Positions 21,584 to 34,933 of a DNA stretch of 64,000 nt are shown here, piece by piece. The position numbers and the translations under genes were made by a program. The stretch lies in assembly GCF_004027225.2 (NCBI RefSeq), contig NC_044282.2:58422397-58486396 (forward strand). The letters run 5' to 3'. Position 1 is the stretch's first letter, and each line of letters starts with the position of its first letter. Below the pieces are notes generated by a model that was given only the letters and a program-made list of their open reading frames with translations, searched no databases and was not told the DNA's origin. This DNA comes from Strigops habroptila. Its lineage: Eukaryota; Chordata; Aves; Psittaciformes; Psittacidae.

Positions 21584-24193
21584 CCATGGACTGTAAACTG
21601 ACCACATAATGATTTCAGACATAGCCTATAGGACTGTCAATATCTAATGCTTGGGGATGTGAATCTGACCGTCTATGCCATCTCCTAATGATAGTTTGAA
21701 GACTAGACTCGTGCATTTTGGTATCACAACCCTCTGTGCGCAGTGTTAGTCACTTCTAGAGCTGATGAACACACTGCCAGGAAAACAGTCATGTACAGAA
21801 AAGGTGTGTGGGATGTGGAGCTCATCATGTTTAGTGCCTCTCCAGAGGGTGCTCTTTCAGGGTGTTATAGCAATAGCATTTATCCCAGAGGAGAGGAGGC
21901 AATGGCTCTGCTTGTACTTTCTTTGATTTCATTTTTTCACAAGGGAAGCTATTCACAATACCTTCAAAGCTGTTCACTATTAGGGCTCTGAAGGGAGGCT
22001 ACTTTATTAAAAAAATAGTTTATCTAAGAGCAAGACTAACGTCAGGGAAGCAGGCACTATTTGAAAGTGCAGCACAGAATACTGTGCAGGCTGAGAGACT
22101 TCTCTGGTTTTTTGGCCCCTTGAATGTATAATATGAAACAACTCTTCCAAACTGGAGTAAAAAAAAATTACAATGCAATATTAAACGACAGACTGTAAAT
22201 TTATAATTGGGGTGCACGACTGCCAGTAGCTCTAGTGTCTCTCCATAGAGTCCACAGACTGTGTGAATCTTGCTGTTAAGTGACACCTTATTGTATTTGG
22301 GCATGGGTAAATAATTTAAAATTAGAAAATCTCTAGAGAAGGAAGCATAAAATTAATTTCTGCAAAATTTCAAGATCATTTACACAACCCTTCCGTCCAA
22401 GGTCCTTATTTTGAGGAGACATTAGAATAGCCTTTAAATGTCTGACATTTCTGCATCTGAGAGCAACTATAGAAAGAAAATAAACAGGGAAAAAAAAATA
22501 AAAACATATGATTCCACTGTGTGAGACTGTGGATGAAGATATTTGGGCATCCTAGAAAATTCTTATTTCTTTAGATCTGTTGGAGCTCTGTTTAAATGAC
22601 ACCAGCAGATCTGCAAATCCAGTCCATAAAGAAAGGCAGATCTTTCAAAAATATCTGGCAAGTGCATCCATGTAGCCTGTCCTTAAAAGAAAGAGATAGA
22701 ACAGCAGATAGCATGTTTATACATCTCTATGATTTAACTGCATATCTTTAAACTCTTAATGGGCAAATTAAAAACCCTGGCTTGTTCAAAGGATCTATGA
22801 CACATTCTGTGGATCTCTGATCTTTCCTCCTACTGTGAAATTATGACTTTCAGGGCGAATTTAACTTGCTGTGAACTGGGAACTTTGGCAGCTAATATTC
22901 AGTTGCTGATCAGTCTAATTAACAGATAGTGTTGTGAGTGAAGAAAAAAAAAATTGGAGAATGGCCAGCACATGCTCACTGAAGACTTAAAAGCATAACA
23001 AGGACTAAGAAGTTGAATAAGTGTGCAGGGTTTTGTATTAGCTTTTAAACATGTTAAATTCCCCACCTATGCTTGATTGAACCTCTTCAAAATAAGACAA
23101 AATATTAAATACATCAGAGGTGTGAAGATAAAATTCCTGGCTTCCTATATTTGTCACTAATCGTGGACTAAAGATATTACTTACAGCAATTTAAATTTGC
23201 TTTCAGTTTTAGTTCAGTCAGTGTTCAGAAAAAACCTACTGTAGACTGGCTGCAGTATCACTGTGAAATAACTATTTTCTGGGGTGCAACTTAATTTTAT
23301 CTCTGTATTTCTCTTTTCAGCTGTAGAAAACACCTCTAGAAGATTGAAAACAAAGGATTCCTGCTAAAGGTGGTTGAGAAAATTGTGATTTTCCAAGGTC
23401 TAAAGTGAAGAACTCAGATCTCTTGAACCCCTACCAGGCAGCAGTAAAGCCTCACCAATACACATCAGACATTTTCTACCAAACTGAGATCAGTCCCTTT
23501 TTCAATGAAGTGAACATTTAAGTCAACACTCAGTGGTCTGGGTTTTGTCATAAAGAGAAATGTCAACAGCTGTAGAAGCCATTTTAAGTTAATTCTTTTA
23601 CTACTGAATACTTAATTAAAAGGAGAGACAAGTCTTCAAGCAGTATTGGTTTCCACCATGTAGGCTGTATCATGCACCCTACTGTGCATGCACATATACA
23701 AACACAGATGTCCATGAACACTTACATTCACTTGAAATAGCATGTTTGCAACTGTTAGTGATTTTTTTAAAGATGATGTGGCATCTTAAATCTTTTCCTA
23801 TGCCTTGTAGCAGAGCTGATTTGAGATGTCACAGGCAAAATTGCATTTTGTAACTGACAGAAGTGTGAAGGTTTTTATTGAGATAAATGTGGTGATGAGT
23901 CACAGCATCAGTGGGGTTCTGGGGGATGAAAATGTGGGTTTGAAGGAAGCTCCAGGGATGCGAAGGGGGGCTTAGGGATGAGATCAAGAAGGGTTGGTGA
24001 AGATTTGAAGAGCAGTGAACGATTTCAGAAAGTTATTCCTGTGAGAAAACTACCTTTTCCCCCTTTCTTACTTTTCATTAACCTCCCCTTGACAGCTGTT
24101 CAGACTGTGAGGTTGCAGTGGCACTGTAGCATGCTCTTCTACAGCCAGTCTCCTTCTCCCCTAAAAGCGCCTTCTATGTCACACATTATCTTA
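21584..24193. other. Unique noncoding stretch
   Basis: No gene, RNA or clear repeat. TCTCCAGAGGGTGCTC at 21840-21855 resembles a CTCF core with about three mismatches, too weak to list. Frames are all 94 codons or shorter. Confidence 0.55.
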
Positions 24194-24716
24194 TAGAATC
24201 ACAGAATCACAGAAATGTTTGTCTTGGAAGGGACCTTTAAAGTTCATTTAGTTCCAACTCACCTGCCATGGGCAGGGACACCTTCCACTAGGCCAGGTGG
24301 CTCAAAGCCCCATCCAACCTGGCCTTGAACACCACCAGGGTGGGGCAGCCACAGCTTCTCTGGGCAACCTGTGCCAGTACCTTACCACCCTCATAATAAA
24401 AAATGTCTTTTTCATATCTAATCTAACTCTATCCTCTTTCAGTTTAAAACCATTGTTTCTTGCTCTATCACTACAGGCTCTGGCAAAAAGTCTCCCTCCA
24501 GCTTTCTTATAAAAGGTCTGACATAAAGGGGCCTCTGGACCCACTCTAACAAGTCCATGTTTTTCTTGTACTGGGGGCCCCAGAGCTGGATGCAATACTC
24601 TGGGTGGGGTTTCATGAGAGCAGAGTAGAAAGGGAGAATCACATCCCTTGACCTGCTTGCCACCCTTATTATGCAGCCAAGGAGACGATTGGCCGTGATT
24701 GGCTTCCTGGGACTCT
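24194..24716 (-). mobile_element. CR1 LINE, ~0.5 kb copy with internal deletion
   Basis: An antisense CR1. Its 3' tail begins at 24194 with two AGAATCAC units. It then reads through CTTGGAAGGGACCTTTAAAG, CACTAGGCCAGGTGGCTCAAAGCC, GGCCTTGAACACC and CTTCTCTGGGCAACCTGTG. It continues to the CTGGGGGCCCCAGAGCTGGATGC box and the GCAGCCAAGGAGACGATTGG box. At about 24515-24535 the text jumps from the TATAAAAGG box straight to GGCCTCTGGACCCACTC. Relative to the 17.6-kb copy roughly 43 codons (~130 bp) of ORF2 are lost. Minus-strand frames of 172 codons (24302-24820) and 95 codons (24439-24726) are pieces of this ORF2 in different frames. Near the C terminus the 172-codon frame leaves the CR1 reading. 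The copy is dead. Confidence 0.96.
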
Positions 24717-27227
24717 TGGCCTCCAATCATTCCAGTGAAGAGTGGGAGGGGATCTGTCTGGTCCTGCCTTAAGACAATGAAATGGGGGAGAGGGGTTGTA
24801 AGCAGGTCCTGGAGCAGCACTGGGAAGATAGGCTCAGGGCAGGAGAATGGGTGGGAAAGACAATTGCTGTGTTTAGAGGCACTCTTCCCTTTCGGCGCTA
24901 CCAGATTTATCTCAGTGGCAAGGGCAGTGAGGCTGTTTGTGTCGAGCTGTGCAGGCAGGAGACAGAGGCTAGCATTTCAAATGCTGCAGCTTGTCCAAAT
25001 AACCAAGCTTGCCTTGTGACCCCTTGTATAGGAAAGATAGTACAATTCTTGTGTTGTTCAAGCAGACCACTTTCTGAGGGAAATACTTTGTCGGCTATAA
25101 AAGCCACTTGTTGAGAATTCTGTTAGGACAAAATACAAGCCATAGAAAGGTGTCTCCAGTCACTTACTCTACTGTAATACAGCAGAAAGAGAAGGAGACA
25201 TTTGGCTCAGAGTTCAAATTCTATTCTTTTTCTCCACAATCCCTACCTCCAAATAACTCATTAGGCTTGGACCTTGAGTTGCTGGCTGGGCTTAAACCAC
25301 GACAGTTCTGGTGAACCTGAAAATCTACTACAGTTTGGCTGTTGTTTGCCTGGATTTGATAAATTGCATAGTATGAAAAAAATTATATGAAATTTCACTG
25401 TGTTCCGGATCACATCCTGGAACTGGCAGCAAATACTGCTTCAGGCTCATGGTGTGACCTGGTGAAACGGGTGAGCTCAGCTGTGTAACTGTCCTCTGAG
25501 GTGAATCTTGCCAACAAAAAAATATAGGCAAAAGGGAAAGATGTTTGTTTTAGATTTTTCCCTTTGTACCTCAAAGTGTAAGACATGGGAAACTTAGAAT
25601 GTGGAAAAATAAGAGACAGGTAAGGCTTTAAGGTCTCTTCTGTAGCTCAGGCAAACTTAAAGACAAAACGAAACACAAAAATCAACTTCTGGAACTATTT
25701 CATGTCTGATTCTTTTAAATAGAGGAAGCTGACCTCCTAGGCCCAGCAAGTCACATGCCAAAACACTCACATGACCAGCTTTACATCATGGGATGAAGAT
25801 ATGGATGTATAGTCAGGAACCTGGACAATTTGGTAGTGGTAGCTACAGGAGCTCCCACCCGTTTATTTGATTTCACAAGGGCCAGATTATCAGTTGCACA
25901 GCCAGCACAAACCCTCGGCTGGTTATATGATGTCTTCATCATTCTGTCTCCTCTGGGATACCTTGAAAACTGCTCAAGGGCTATAGGATGACAAATCAGA
26001 CAGCTGAGGGGTTTCTCTTAAAAAGATCTCAAAATATCTGTTGAAACACCCACGTTTCAAACTCCATCTATCGAGCCTCAGTCCACCTTCTTGCCTGACC
26101 ATGCTACCATGGCCACTGAAAAGAAGAACACAGCAGCCTGACATTGAAAACTGAAGTTGTGGAAGGAGGGTTTAAATGAACAGTTTAAATAACATGCAAA
26201 CCCAAACAAAGGCAGAAGATCGAGTGCTGAATATCCTATTTATTTTTGTCTACTTCATACTGAAAGTTTCCATTTCTTATTTGAAGCAAATTTTGATTCA
26301 AACTCTGCCAAAGTCACCAATGAAGACTCCTTTCTGTCTTCATGAAAAGTGCAGAGGCTAAGGCCTCTAAGACACAGAGACCATGGATAGAGGGCTTGAA
26401 AAACCATGAGTTTTTTAAACTCTTTCAAGTCACTTTTAGAACACTAAAAATAATGTCCAAGGAAGCTCTGAGATGAAGTTATCCCTTACTCAAGGAATGA
26501 TGGGCTAAGTGCAATAATATGGAGTAACAAAATGTGTATAAAAAGTGTATGCATACGTTGTTTTATGCCACACCATTGTGCTTAACCCTCTGTTCACTAA
26601 ACAACACTGTAAAAATAAATTGGCATAAAATGAAATATAGTCTGGAAAGAAGTAGGAAGTTCCTCCTGACTGACAGCGGCTTGCAATGCCAGGGCTTGTT
26701 CTATATTCATACTTACAAAATGCAGATTATATTTCTCTCATGCTGGCAAGCCAATAGCTAAGCCTCACTGCTTTTGGCATTCACTAGATTTTTGTCATAC
26801 CTCCCTAATATGCCTTAAGGGTACTTGTTGATACCAAGAATTGAAACAAAGCTTATGCTTTTGGTTGCCAAGTCACTTCAGCCAGATGGAAACACAAATC
26901 TAGAGCCAGAAAATATTACTGTTATTTGAATTTGGAATGTACAATGGTGGCTTTGTCTTTACCATGTAAATGTTTCTCCTTTTCATGGAAAAGTCTAACA
27001 TAAGAAAAGATGTATGTCATTAAGGCTTCCTTTGTTGCTATCCTAACAAGCTGGCTTCAATATGCTGCAAGGTCTATAACCTAGTTCTGGTATATAAATG
27101 TATTGTGTTTCTTTATGGAATTTACTTCCTCTTCAGCTGAGGTAGGAATAACAATGAGTAATGGTTGTAAGATGAAGTGAGGCAAATCACAGCAGAGCAG
27201 TGTACATGTATTTAACAGAGAATGTTG
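24717..27227. other. Unique noncoding stretch
   Basis: Overlapping plus-strand frames of 106 and 110 codons (24699-25019, 24782-25114) begin at the 5' edge of the CR1 copy. They have no recognisable domain. No RNA gene or other repeat was recognised. Confidence 0.5.
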
Positions 27228-27398
27228 AACATCCTTGGTAGTTCATCTTGCTGCTTTTAAATCAGGACTGGATGTTTTTCTGGAAGATCTATTCTCATGC
27301 AACTTGAGAGGGTTTTAGTATAATACATTTCTATCTGGACAGGATATTATTGCTGGTAACCATCTCAGCTGGCTTTATAAATCTATGCAATTCTAAAC
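27228..27398 (+). mobile_element. Ancient L3-like CR1 3' end
   Basis: GCTTTTAAATCAGGACTGGATGTTTTTCTGGAAGATCTATTCT at 27255-27298 follows the tail of old amniote CR1/L3 elements ('tttaaatcaagactggatgtctttctgaaagat'). The end, CTTTATAAATCTATGCAATTCT (27373-27394), fits the decayed '..aaaatctatgaatct' terminus. The segment between is poorly matched, including the normally clear 'gtcagactagatgatc' box, so the call is moderate. Confidence 0.5.
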
Positions 27399-28686
27399 CC
27401 AGTAGCAAAGGTCTTAATTTGTTGGGATTGTGCTTAAGGCATCTTTAAAATAGCAGTACGTTTTGTATTTTTTTGTATAAATAATATTTTCCTTCATAAT
27501 TTTTCTGGGAAGATATGGTGATAGGAGAAAAAATACATGAAATAGAGAGCAAAGTATCACTGCAGCACTAAACTTTTTCGGTAAAGGAGGTGTTTTCCTG
27601 TAGGAAATATAACAGATACTGAGGTATCTGAACATCAGCACTTTTTTTGGCATTTACTCCTGAGACTGGAAATGAAAATGATCTTAAAAAGATAACAACT
27701 AAATTTATAAATGTGTATCATCTAATAGAATCTAACTGGATTTAACAGCAGCAAAATGATCAGGTTCATCAAACTTTCCCAAATGTTGGCACAAGCCAGA
27801 TTTCTGTCAAAGGCTTCAGAGCAGTGATTTTCAAGAGACATACCATGTTTTCTTCAAACATGGAACTGTCCGTGCAGACAGAAAAGTAATGAGTCCCCAC
27901 TGTAGGAAACATCAGCCTCCTGATTTAAACTTTGCAATTTTATCTTTTTTTATCAGCCCAGAGAGACTGGAGAGAAGAAGGATCAGTTGGCCAGAACAAA
28001 ACCTAAAAGAAAAGGTGAGAGTCGAGGAGGAATCGGTGATGCTTTTACAGATTACTTGCCTCATGCCAAATGACAGCAGAACCAGAGTCTTGTCTTAATG
28101 CACAGACAGCCAAAGGCCTGGCTGTGCTGCTCACAACATGTGGGGTCAGTGGCTTCAGTGATGTACTGGATCCCTAGAGCTGCCTGACTTCTCACCAGGC
28201 TGTCCAAACACCTGCATCCCACTGACTGGTGTCCGAGCCAGGAGCCAGATGGTCTGGGAGTCTGGAAAACATGAGGACTGACGCTTCCAGGGCAATCTGC
28301 GTATATGCAGCCTTTCCAGGGCTGATCCGGAGCTGTGAGTCTTCCAGCCTGTGCAGCCCTGATGGACCCTGGCCAGTGCCACAGCTAAAAGGCACTGCTG
28401 TTACAGACCAGATTGTCCCTTACTGTCAGCAGCTGTCAGGGTACCTAGGGAGTGTATTTTGCTTCAGGGTCACAAGTATACCAATATTGCTGAAAGAAGG
28501 CAGTGCAGAATTTTTCTTTTTTTATTGATATATCTGTATTTCTGGCTGTCTCTCCTCATGCAGGATGAGTTTTCCTTCTCTGATAAAAATCCTTTTTTCC
28601 CCAGACCTCCAGAGCTACTGTGTAAGGAAAAAAATATCAAAACCCAACCCCGCCTGCGAGCACTGCAGATTTTAACAGAGATTAAA
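27399..28686. other. Unique noncoding stretch
   Basis: No gene or repeat recognised. Frames up to 99 codons (28229-28528) overlap antisense frames and carry no domain. Confidence 0.5.
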
Positions 28687-28702
28687 GGCACCATCTAGTG
28701 GC
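28687..28702 (-). promoter_or_regulatory. Predicted CTCF-type motif (minus)
   Basis: The minus strand reads GCCACTAGATGGTGCC. The 11-bp core CCACTAGATGG (28691-28701) fits the CTCF core CCASYAGRKGG at every position, and the next bases differ from GGCGC by one change. About half a perfect core hit is expected by chance in a window this size, fewer given the AT-richness. The sequence match is real but binding is unproven. Confidence 0.4.
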
Positions 28703-31700
28703 ATCGGAGAGAATTTACAGGGAACAGAGGAACTGCTCATTTGCAGTCGATATTGTTACAGAGAGTAGAAGTGTCAGGGCCTTCCTTTAGTGTTTCTCTC
28801 CATGACACCTTATTGAAAGATGCTTGTTACATGAAAGACAAGCGTGCAGGCTGCACAGAGCAAAACCCTGCTTCATCACAGGTTCAACATCTCACTGTCC
28901 CCCATGCCACTCTATTGCCTACTCACAAACAAGACAGTGACAGTTTTATTTTGTTCTCCCAGAAACTGCTGGCAAATACATCAGAGCAGGACTTAGATAC
29001 TGCAGAGAATTCAGCAGGAGAGGTTCCAAGCCAAAGGAAGTGTTCTGCTCAATTTCTTTTATTCTCCTCAAGACTTTCATCATCCACATTTAGATTCAGA
29101 ACAGGATATTTTGTCACTGGTGGCAAGACATATCTTTTGGGCACAACAGTCAGCTTTGGTCTGCATCTTTCCTCCAGCTAGTAGTCTAAATGACCAAACT
29201 CGTTTACTTCTACCCTGACAGACATATGGATTCACCTGTCTTACTGGAGACTTACTTTCCAGAAACATGTATCTGTCCTGTCAAGATGTCCCACTGTTCT
29301 GCTGTGTAGGATAATCCCAACTCCCTAAATTGTAATGGTGCTAAAATGATGCAGGCCTAAAGCACTGACAGGTTACTGGAACAATGGATAGAGCATGTGG
29401 GAACTAAACACCTAAGGACTGATCAAACAAGAGTCTGCACTAGACAGCTGATGAATTGCAGGAAATCCAAGGAAGTCCAAATATGGCACTTCAGTTATGT
29501 ATAAAGACTGATGAGACCATACTATCAGTGACTGGAGCTGGTACAGGTCATTAACCTTTCCAAAAGGCTCATATTGACATGCAGAGGTGCTCTGTGAGCA
29601 TTTGGTGAAAGGAAAGGAGAGGAAGAGCAGGAACTAGAGCCCTGGCCTTAAACACCTCAGTTTATGCATACTGCTTTCTCATGCTTGAAGGCATGTGTAT
29701 TGAAATTTCTCTTCCCATCAAGCAGGAATCTCTATCCACATAACTGGTCTGCAATTTGAAATTGTGATAATGGAATCAATTGCAAGAAGTGATAATGTTA
29801 AGGACATAAAGAGTCCTTATTTTTCACATAAAATGCAGGAGGAATTTATATTGCTCACCTGCTAAATACAGAAGAAATATTCAGACTTGTCTTAAATCTA
29901 AAAATATATTTTAAAAAATTCTGTCCATATAACTGTCACATAGTTGCAACAGTACATACATGACAGTTTGACAGATTGAATTAAATTAAACAACTACTGG
30001 TTATATACTTCTGAAAGTTTGCATTTGCCCAAACCTAGAGAAAAGCCTTCCATTCTTATTTTGTAATACTCCATATCTGATAGGTAGGTTTTGTTCAGTT
30101 AAAAATAGGTTTTAGCTAGCTAAATGTAAGCAGCAGTCTAAAAATCATGAAAAAAGCAGGCAAGGTGTCTAATGTACTGAGATACACACACTCTTTGGTG
30201 ATAAAACGTTGACCAAATGGCATGTCTTAAGTTTCTTGTAACTCTTCTGGGGTGAAAAAGCAGCTCTTGGAGAATAAACAACAACATGAGTAACAATAAT
30301 TGATGATTGTGGTCTCTAAGCTCATCTGGAAGTGTGAACTGGGGGCTCACACTGAGGCAAAACGTGTGTGAAGCAGCAGCTCTTGCCTTCTGCTGAGTTA
30401 CAAAATCGGCTTGAGCCAAGGAATAAAAGGAGGTTGAAGGCATAAGGGTGGGTGATTAAAGAGGAAGAAGGGAAGGGACAGAAGAAAGCATTTTGATGGC
30501 AGGAGTGGAAGGGCAATCCAAAGTCAATAAGGTCAGTAATGTTCCTGATACAACATACATTCCTGGCTTTTCATCTGGGAAAGATTGGATACATTTGGGC
30601 TAAACCATTTTCTATTGGGCAGGAAAGCAGTGCCCTTGTTCCCTAACCTATGAATATAATTCAAGAGTGGGTACAAGAAGCAAGCACTTTATGCAGAAAA
30701 ACAACCTGTTCTGAATCTGTTATCTTTAAACTGCTGAAGTTGATATCAGTCAAGCACATGCTTCATTAGAAAGGTACACACATGCTTAGAAGCATACATA
30801 GATTTAAGATTTTGCTTATTTTTTTTTCTGAATTAGAGTTTTTGTTTCTTATTAATACTGTTATAGCATCACATATGTGTATAGCTTTACAAAGCAAAGA
30901 TTAACCCAGCTTAGAGAGAATAGAGAGGCAGAAAAATAGAACAAAACATGAGCATCAGCTCATGCTGATTTCATCTATGTAATTTTATTATCTACTTAAA
31001 TAAAATTAGATTGATATTGTTATTCTGTGGTGGTTTAATTCTTGGGATCTTTGCATTAATAATTTATTCTTTGCTTTTTCCTTCTGCTTTCACGTTTTAG
31101 TGAAACACATGCAAGTTCTGGTATAGAGCAATCTGATTTCTTTTGCCTTTGAAACCCTAAACTGTGCTGACAAGACAGGTTAATATTCATTTGTCAATAG
31201 TTCATATTTGATGCACTGGAGAAAATGCAGATATAACATAAAAATGTGATGGTTTTAGAGACAGATTGAACTTAGTCTGTTCTTTCTGAGCATACTAACA
31301 TTAGAAGTTTCAAAGTGCTCTGTCAAAAGAATTTCTCCAGACAACACATAATCTTCAGGGGAGTTAAAATCAAGGAAAATATTTGAAAGTAAAAAGGAGA
31401 ACAGACTTAAAACACCCCAATCACAGGCCACAGAACTGTATGAAGAAAACAAGGATCCTTCTACAAGGAACATCACTTCAGGAGTGTGTGGATCCTCTCT
31501 GGGATGTGCTTGTACCAGGGATATTTAAACTATGGACAAAAAAGGCTTAATACAGACAGACTAGCTAACTGCACAGGTCAGAGTAGAAAAGATCCTTTGC
31601 ATCCTAATAAAACAAAATGCAGAATTAACAGAGGGAAATGAGCTTTCAACCACTCCTCGCATCGTCACTGTTCAGTGCCATGTATATTCCTATATCACAT

Positions 31701-32699
31701 CACATACCTGCCATTGAAACCACAGAAGCCTTCCCCATGCTACACCCCTCTCATTTTCTCTGGAGCTGTGTCTATCCTGGTGAAGATCATGAGTAGCCTA
31801 TATAGCTTCTTTTTACACAAAAATTGTAAACTACAACCACAGGTTCCTTTAAATTTGCTGTCTTCGGTCATGTTGATTTGATCTCTGGACACATCATATC
31901 TTTCCATCATGTTTAGAGAGATCCCATGTGTTTAGCAGTCCAGGATAACTACCTGTGCTGTATTGTACACTACTTTCATACTAACAAATAGGGTCATGGA
32001 CTTGTACAGTTGTGGGTTCACAATGACCAGGGACTGTTTCCAATAAAAGGCTTGCATACAGCCTCATTTTTTTCTGAGAATAAGAGAGTGTTATAGTACG
32101 GACATGGCCGAATACCCATGAGTTCTGTGGAGAAAGAATGCCACCGCCTAATCTAGTATTATAGTTACAACACAATTAAAATTCTTCTTTGGATAGATGA
32201 AGACTATGTGGACATAACTGTTAGGTTTCACAAGCAGAGGTCATGGACCAGGAAGTTCTTCCTCAAAAAGTTCCCTTGAAAGCCTGTGGTAGGGCAGATA
32301 AATTGACCAACTGGACAACTATGCATTTGATGTGTAGCTTTTTTAAGAACAGAAAATGCTTTGCCCTATCAGCACACAATGTAAGATGCAGACTCTTAGA
32401 GGATTTAGGCACTTGCCGCCTCTACAGCTGTTGAGTTCCATCTGTGGAAACCTGAGTGCAAAATACCTGATGAGTGTCTGGTACTTGCATACTTTAGGGG
32501 AGGAATCTGGGAAGAAAAGCCCAATTTCAAGAAGGATCCACTACAGAAGTTGAATACTATTTTATTGGGAAGGAGCTATCTGACTTGGCTTCATTACAGA
32601 TTCACACATTCAATCACACCAACATCACTTTTCAAATACCATCTCTTACAAATGGATGTTGTTAACTTTCCCCGACAGTAAAGGCACAGCATGTGATTT
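28703..32699. other. Unique noncoding stretch
   Basis: About 4 kb with no recognised feature. The longest frame, 146 codons at 28741-29181 (plus), begins just after the CTCF-like motif. It has no signal peptide, domain or repeat and no flanking splice pair that I can support. Frames of 101 codons (30138-30443, minus) and shorter also lack support. Confidence 0.5.
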
Positions 32700-32910
32700 T
32701 CATCCATCAGAGGAAGCTTAATAAATCAACCAGTACATTACAGCTTCACGCCAAGTTAGCACCTTCATCATGGAATGAAATTAGCAAAGCAAATACACTG
32801 GCTAATTGTGAAATATGCTAATTACCAGCTCAACCCGTGAAATAAGGCATGAGTGATGTGTGACGAGCTTTGTACAGAGTCGTGAACACTTGGAAATGCA
32901 ACACTTAAAT
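32700..32910. promoter_or_regulatory. Enhancer-like noncoding block
   Basis: A repeat-free block with paired homeodomain-type cores (GCTAATTGTG at 32801 and GCTAATTACC at 32818), GCAAAGCAAATAC, and a CpG-retaining stretch (AACCCGTGAAAT, TGTGACGAG, GTCGTGAAC) unusual for this CpG-poor window. The combination resembles a conserved noncoding element. Conservation is not tested. Confidence 0.28.
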
Positions 32911-33844
32911 AAAGTCTCAAACTGCTTATGCAGAGAGAAAGGAGAACAGACAGGGCTAGGGAAAAGGCATGGTGGAAAAATATTTTCCTAGGAAGTTTGA
33001 AACCTTTTCACTTCTGCTAATCTCATGGGATTAAAGGCTGGAAGTAGGGAAATGCTCTGATAACAAGCTAGAGACCATTTTTCATCTATTTCACACCAAT
33101 CTCAGTCTATTCAAGTTCATTATCAAAGAGAACCAAGCTAGCAGTTTGGGATAAATTCTTAATTGGCACAGTTTGACTTGAAGTCAACAGAGTTGTGGTT
33201 TTCCATCAGTAGAGAATTTATCTTTTTAACTGATGAATTCAGACTTTTTAGCTCACAAGCTAAGCACTGACATTTGGTTTTTGTAAAAGGCTTTATTACT
33301 GAGAATAAGAAGATGATACATGGGACCATATTCCAGCCTAGGGGTTTCTTTGCTATTCACCTTGGCTATTATGTAGACTCTTGTGTTGCTACACAAATTT
33401 CCTACTTGTATTTCTGTATTGATCTTCTAAACTATGTATTGTTTTCTCTACTTAGACTCCTCCCCCCCAAGTTTTCATCCTGATGGGGAAAAAAAAGACA
33501 TTGAGAGAAGGATAATGTCTTACTATAGTTCAGCAACAAGGGAAATCAGCACTGATGCAGAGAATGAGTCCTCTTTTAAGAGTTGCCTATTTAATGCCCA
33601 ACTCTTATCTCTTCAACTCTTTCCGTGGAGCCTAACAAGGCCTACTCACATGTGGCCTTGGATAAGAGGTGCAGGAACTAAGCCTTCTGAGACTTTGAAA
33701 AGCAGTGCCAATGTCTGAATATGGTCTGATATTTTGATTTGTAAAAATGAAATAAACCCAAAAGTTTAATCTATAATAAACAAAGAAACTCTATATCTTT
33801 AAAAGTTCTTTTCTGAAAATTGCTACCTGAAGTGTTCCCATTAG

Positions 33845-33893
33845 ATTGGCATAAATTGCATTGGCATAAATTAGATTGGCATAGATTGGCATA
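33845..33893. repeat. Short 15-bp tandem repeat (ATTGGCATA core)
   Basis: ATTGGCATA occurs at 33845, 33860, 33875 and 33885. The first three steps are 15 bp apart and the last 10 bp, giving a minisatellite of about 3.3 units with one shortened unit. Copies are nearly identical, so it is recent. Confidence 0.9.
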
Positions 33894-34903
33894 AATTCAA
33901 AAGCTTTTTTCAAATTCTGCAGTACAAGAAGTGATAGAATGAAATGTCTCCCAAGTCAAACATTTGCAGAAGTGCTCAGAGTAACTCAAGACTGTAACTG
34001 AACAGAGTTTGACTTTTTATATCTCACCAGACTAAAAAAAAAATGCAGTTCATGAAAACAAAAATGGAACATTATTTCATGATTTAGTATTAACAGTAGA
34101 ATGATCTACAGCTGACCATGTGGTAGTGAAAATGGAAATTGTATCGACCCTTAGCTTTTTGACCTTTCCAGGTTATGTGGTCCCTAATATTTGTTGACAA
34201 AGATACAAACCTTGTCTAGCTCATGAAAGCTTTTTATAGAAAGCTCACTTGAGAAAAATGAGTAACTCCATGATCACTTTAGTTAACACAGCTCAACACC
34301 ATTGCCAGAACATCCTATCCCCCAGCTCTTTACTCTCACACCCTCCCTCATACCAGCATGGGTGCTTGTATAGCCACTCTGTGAGTTGGATCAGGGAACT
34401 GATCCAGCTGAGAACTATCAGAATGAATTTCTGAAGACACCAAATTTCATTTGTTGTATGCACAGAGAGTCTTACAGAAGATCTGTGCTGACAGCACATA
34501 TTTTGGGAAGGAGATAAGAGCATGCAACTGCAGAACAAACTGTCTCTACAATACTTTCCCGGTCTCTGGGGCAGTTTATATCTTCAGGGACTACGTATGT
34601 GGTATACTGGAGTTAAGCTGCAGAAGCTCTTCACCTTCAAACACCACAGAACAAACTAATGGGCACCCAGGATGAGTGGATAGTATCCAGAAAAGGGTTA
34701 ATACACAGATTTTTAATAAGTTCTTGCAGCACAAAAAAACTCCCAAATGTACATTCACCTTTTTTTTTTTCTTCCCCTACTTATCAGCTACTTATTAAAA
34801 ACATAACATCAGCAAAAGCAGACAAGGATTGATGCGTTTCTATAAATCTGACGTAACTTTATGTACCTGACCATCTGTCTACGCTTATTAAACCAAAATG
34901 AAG

Positions 34904-34933
34904 CAAAACAAAAACAAAAACAACAACAAAAAA
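34904..34933. repeat. (CAAAA)n/(CAA)n repeat
   Basis: A-rich simple repeat of CAAAA then CAA units. Confidence 0.85.

Noticed and set aside
24302-24820. 172-codon minus-strand frame
   Set aside because: Its second half is CR1 ORF2 with a deletion and a late frame change. It is a repeat fossil, not a host gene.
28741-29181. 146-codon ATG frame on the plus strand
   Set aside because: It is the longest frame not derived from a repeat, but it has no domain, signal peptide or supported splice sites. One such frame in 64 kb is not surprising.
31027-31045. TGTGGTGGTTTAATTCTTG, like the start of some avian ERV LTRs
   Set aside because: No paired LTR, polyadenylation signal or internal retroviral sequence was found, and a short start motif is not enough.
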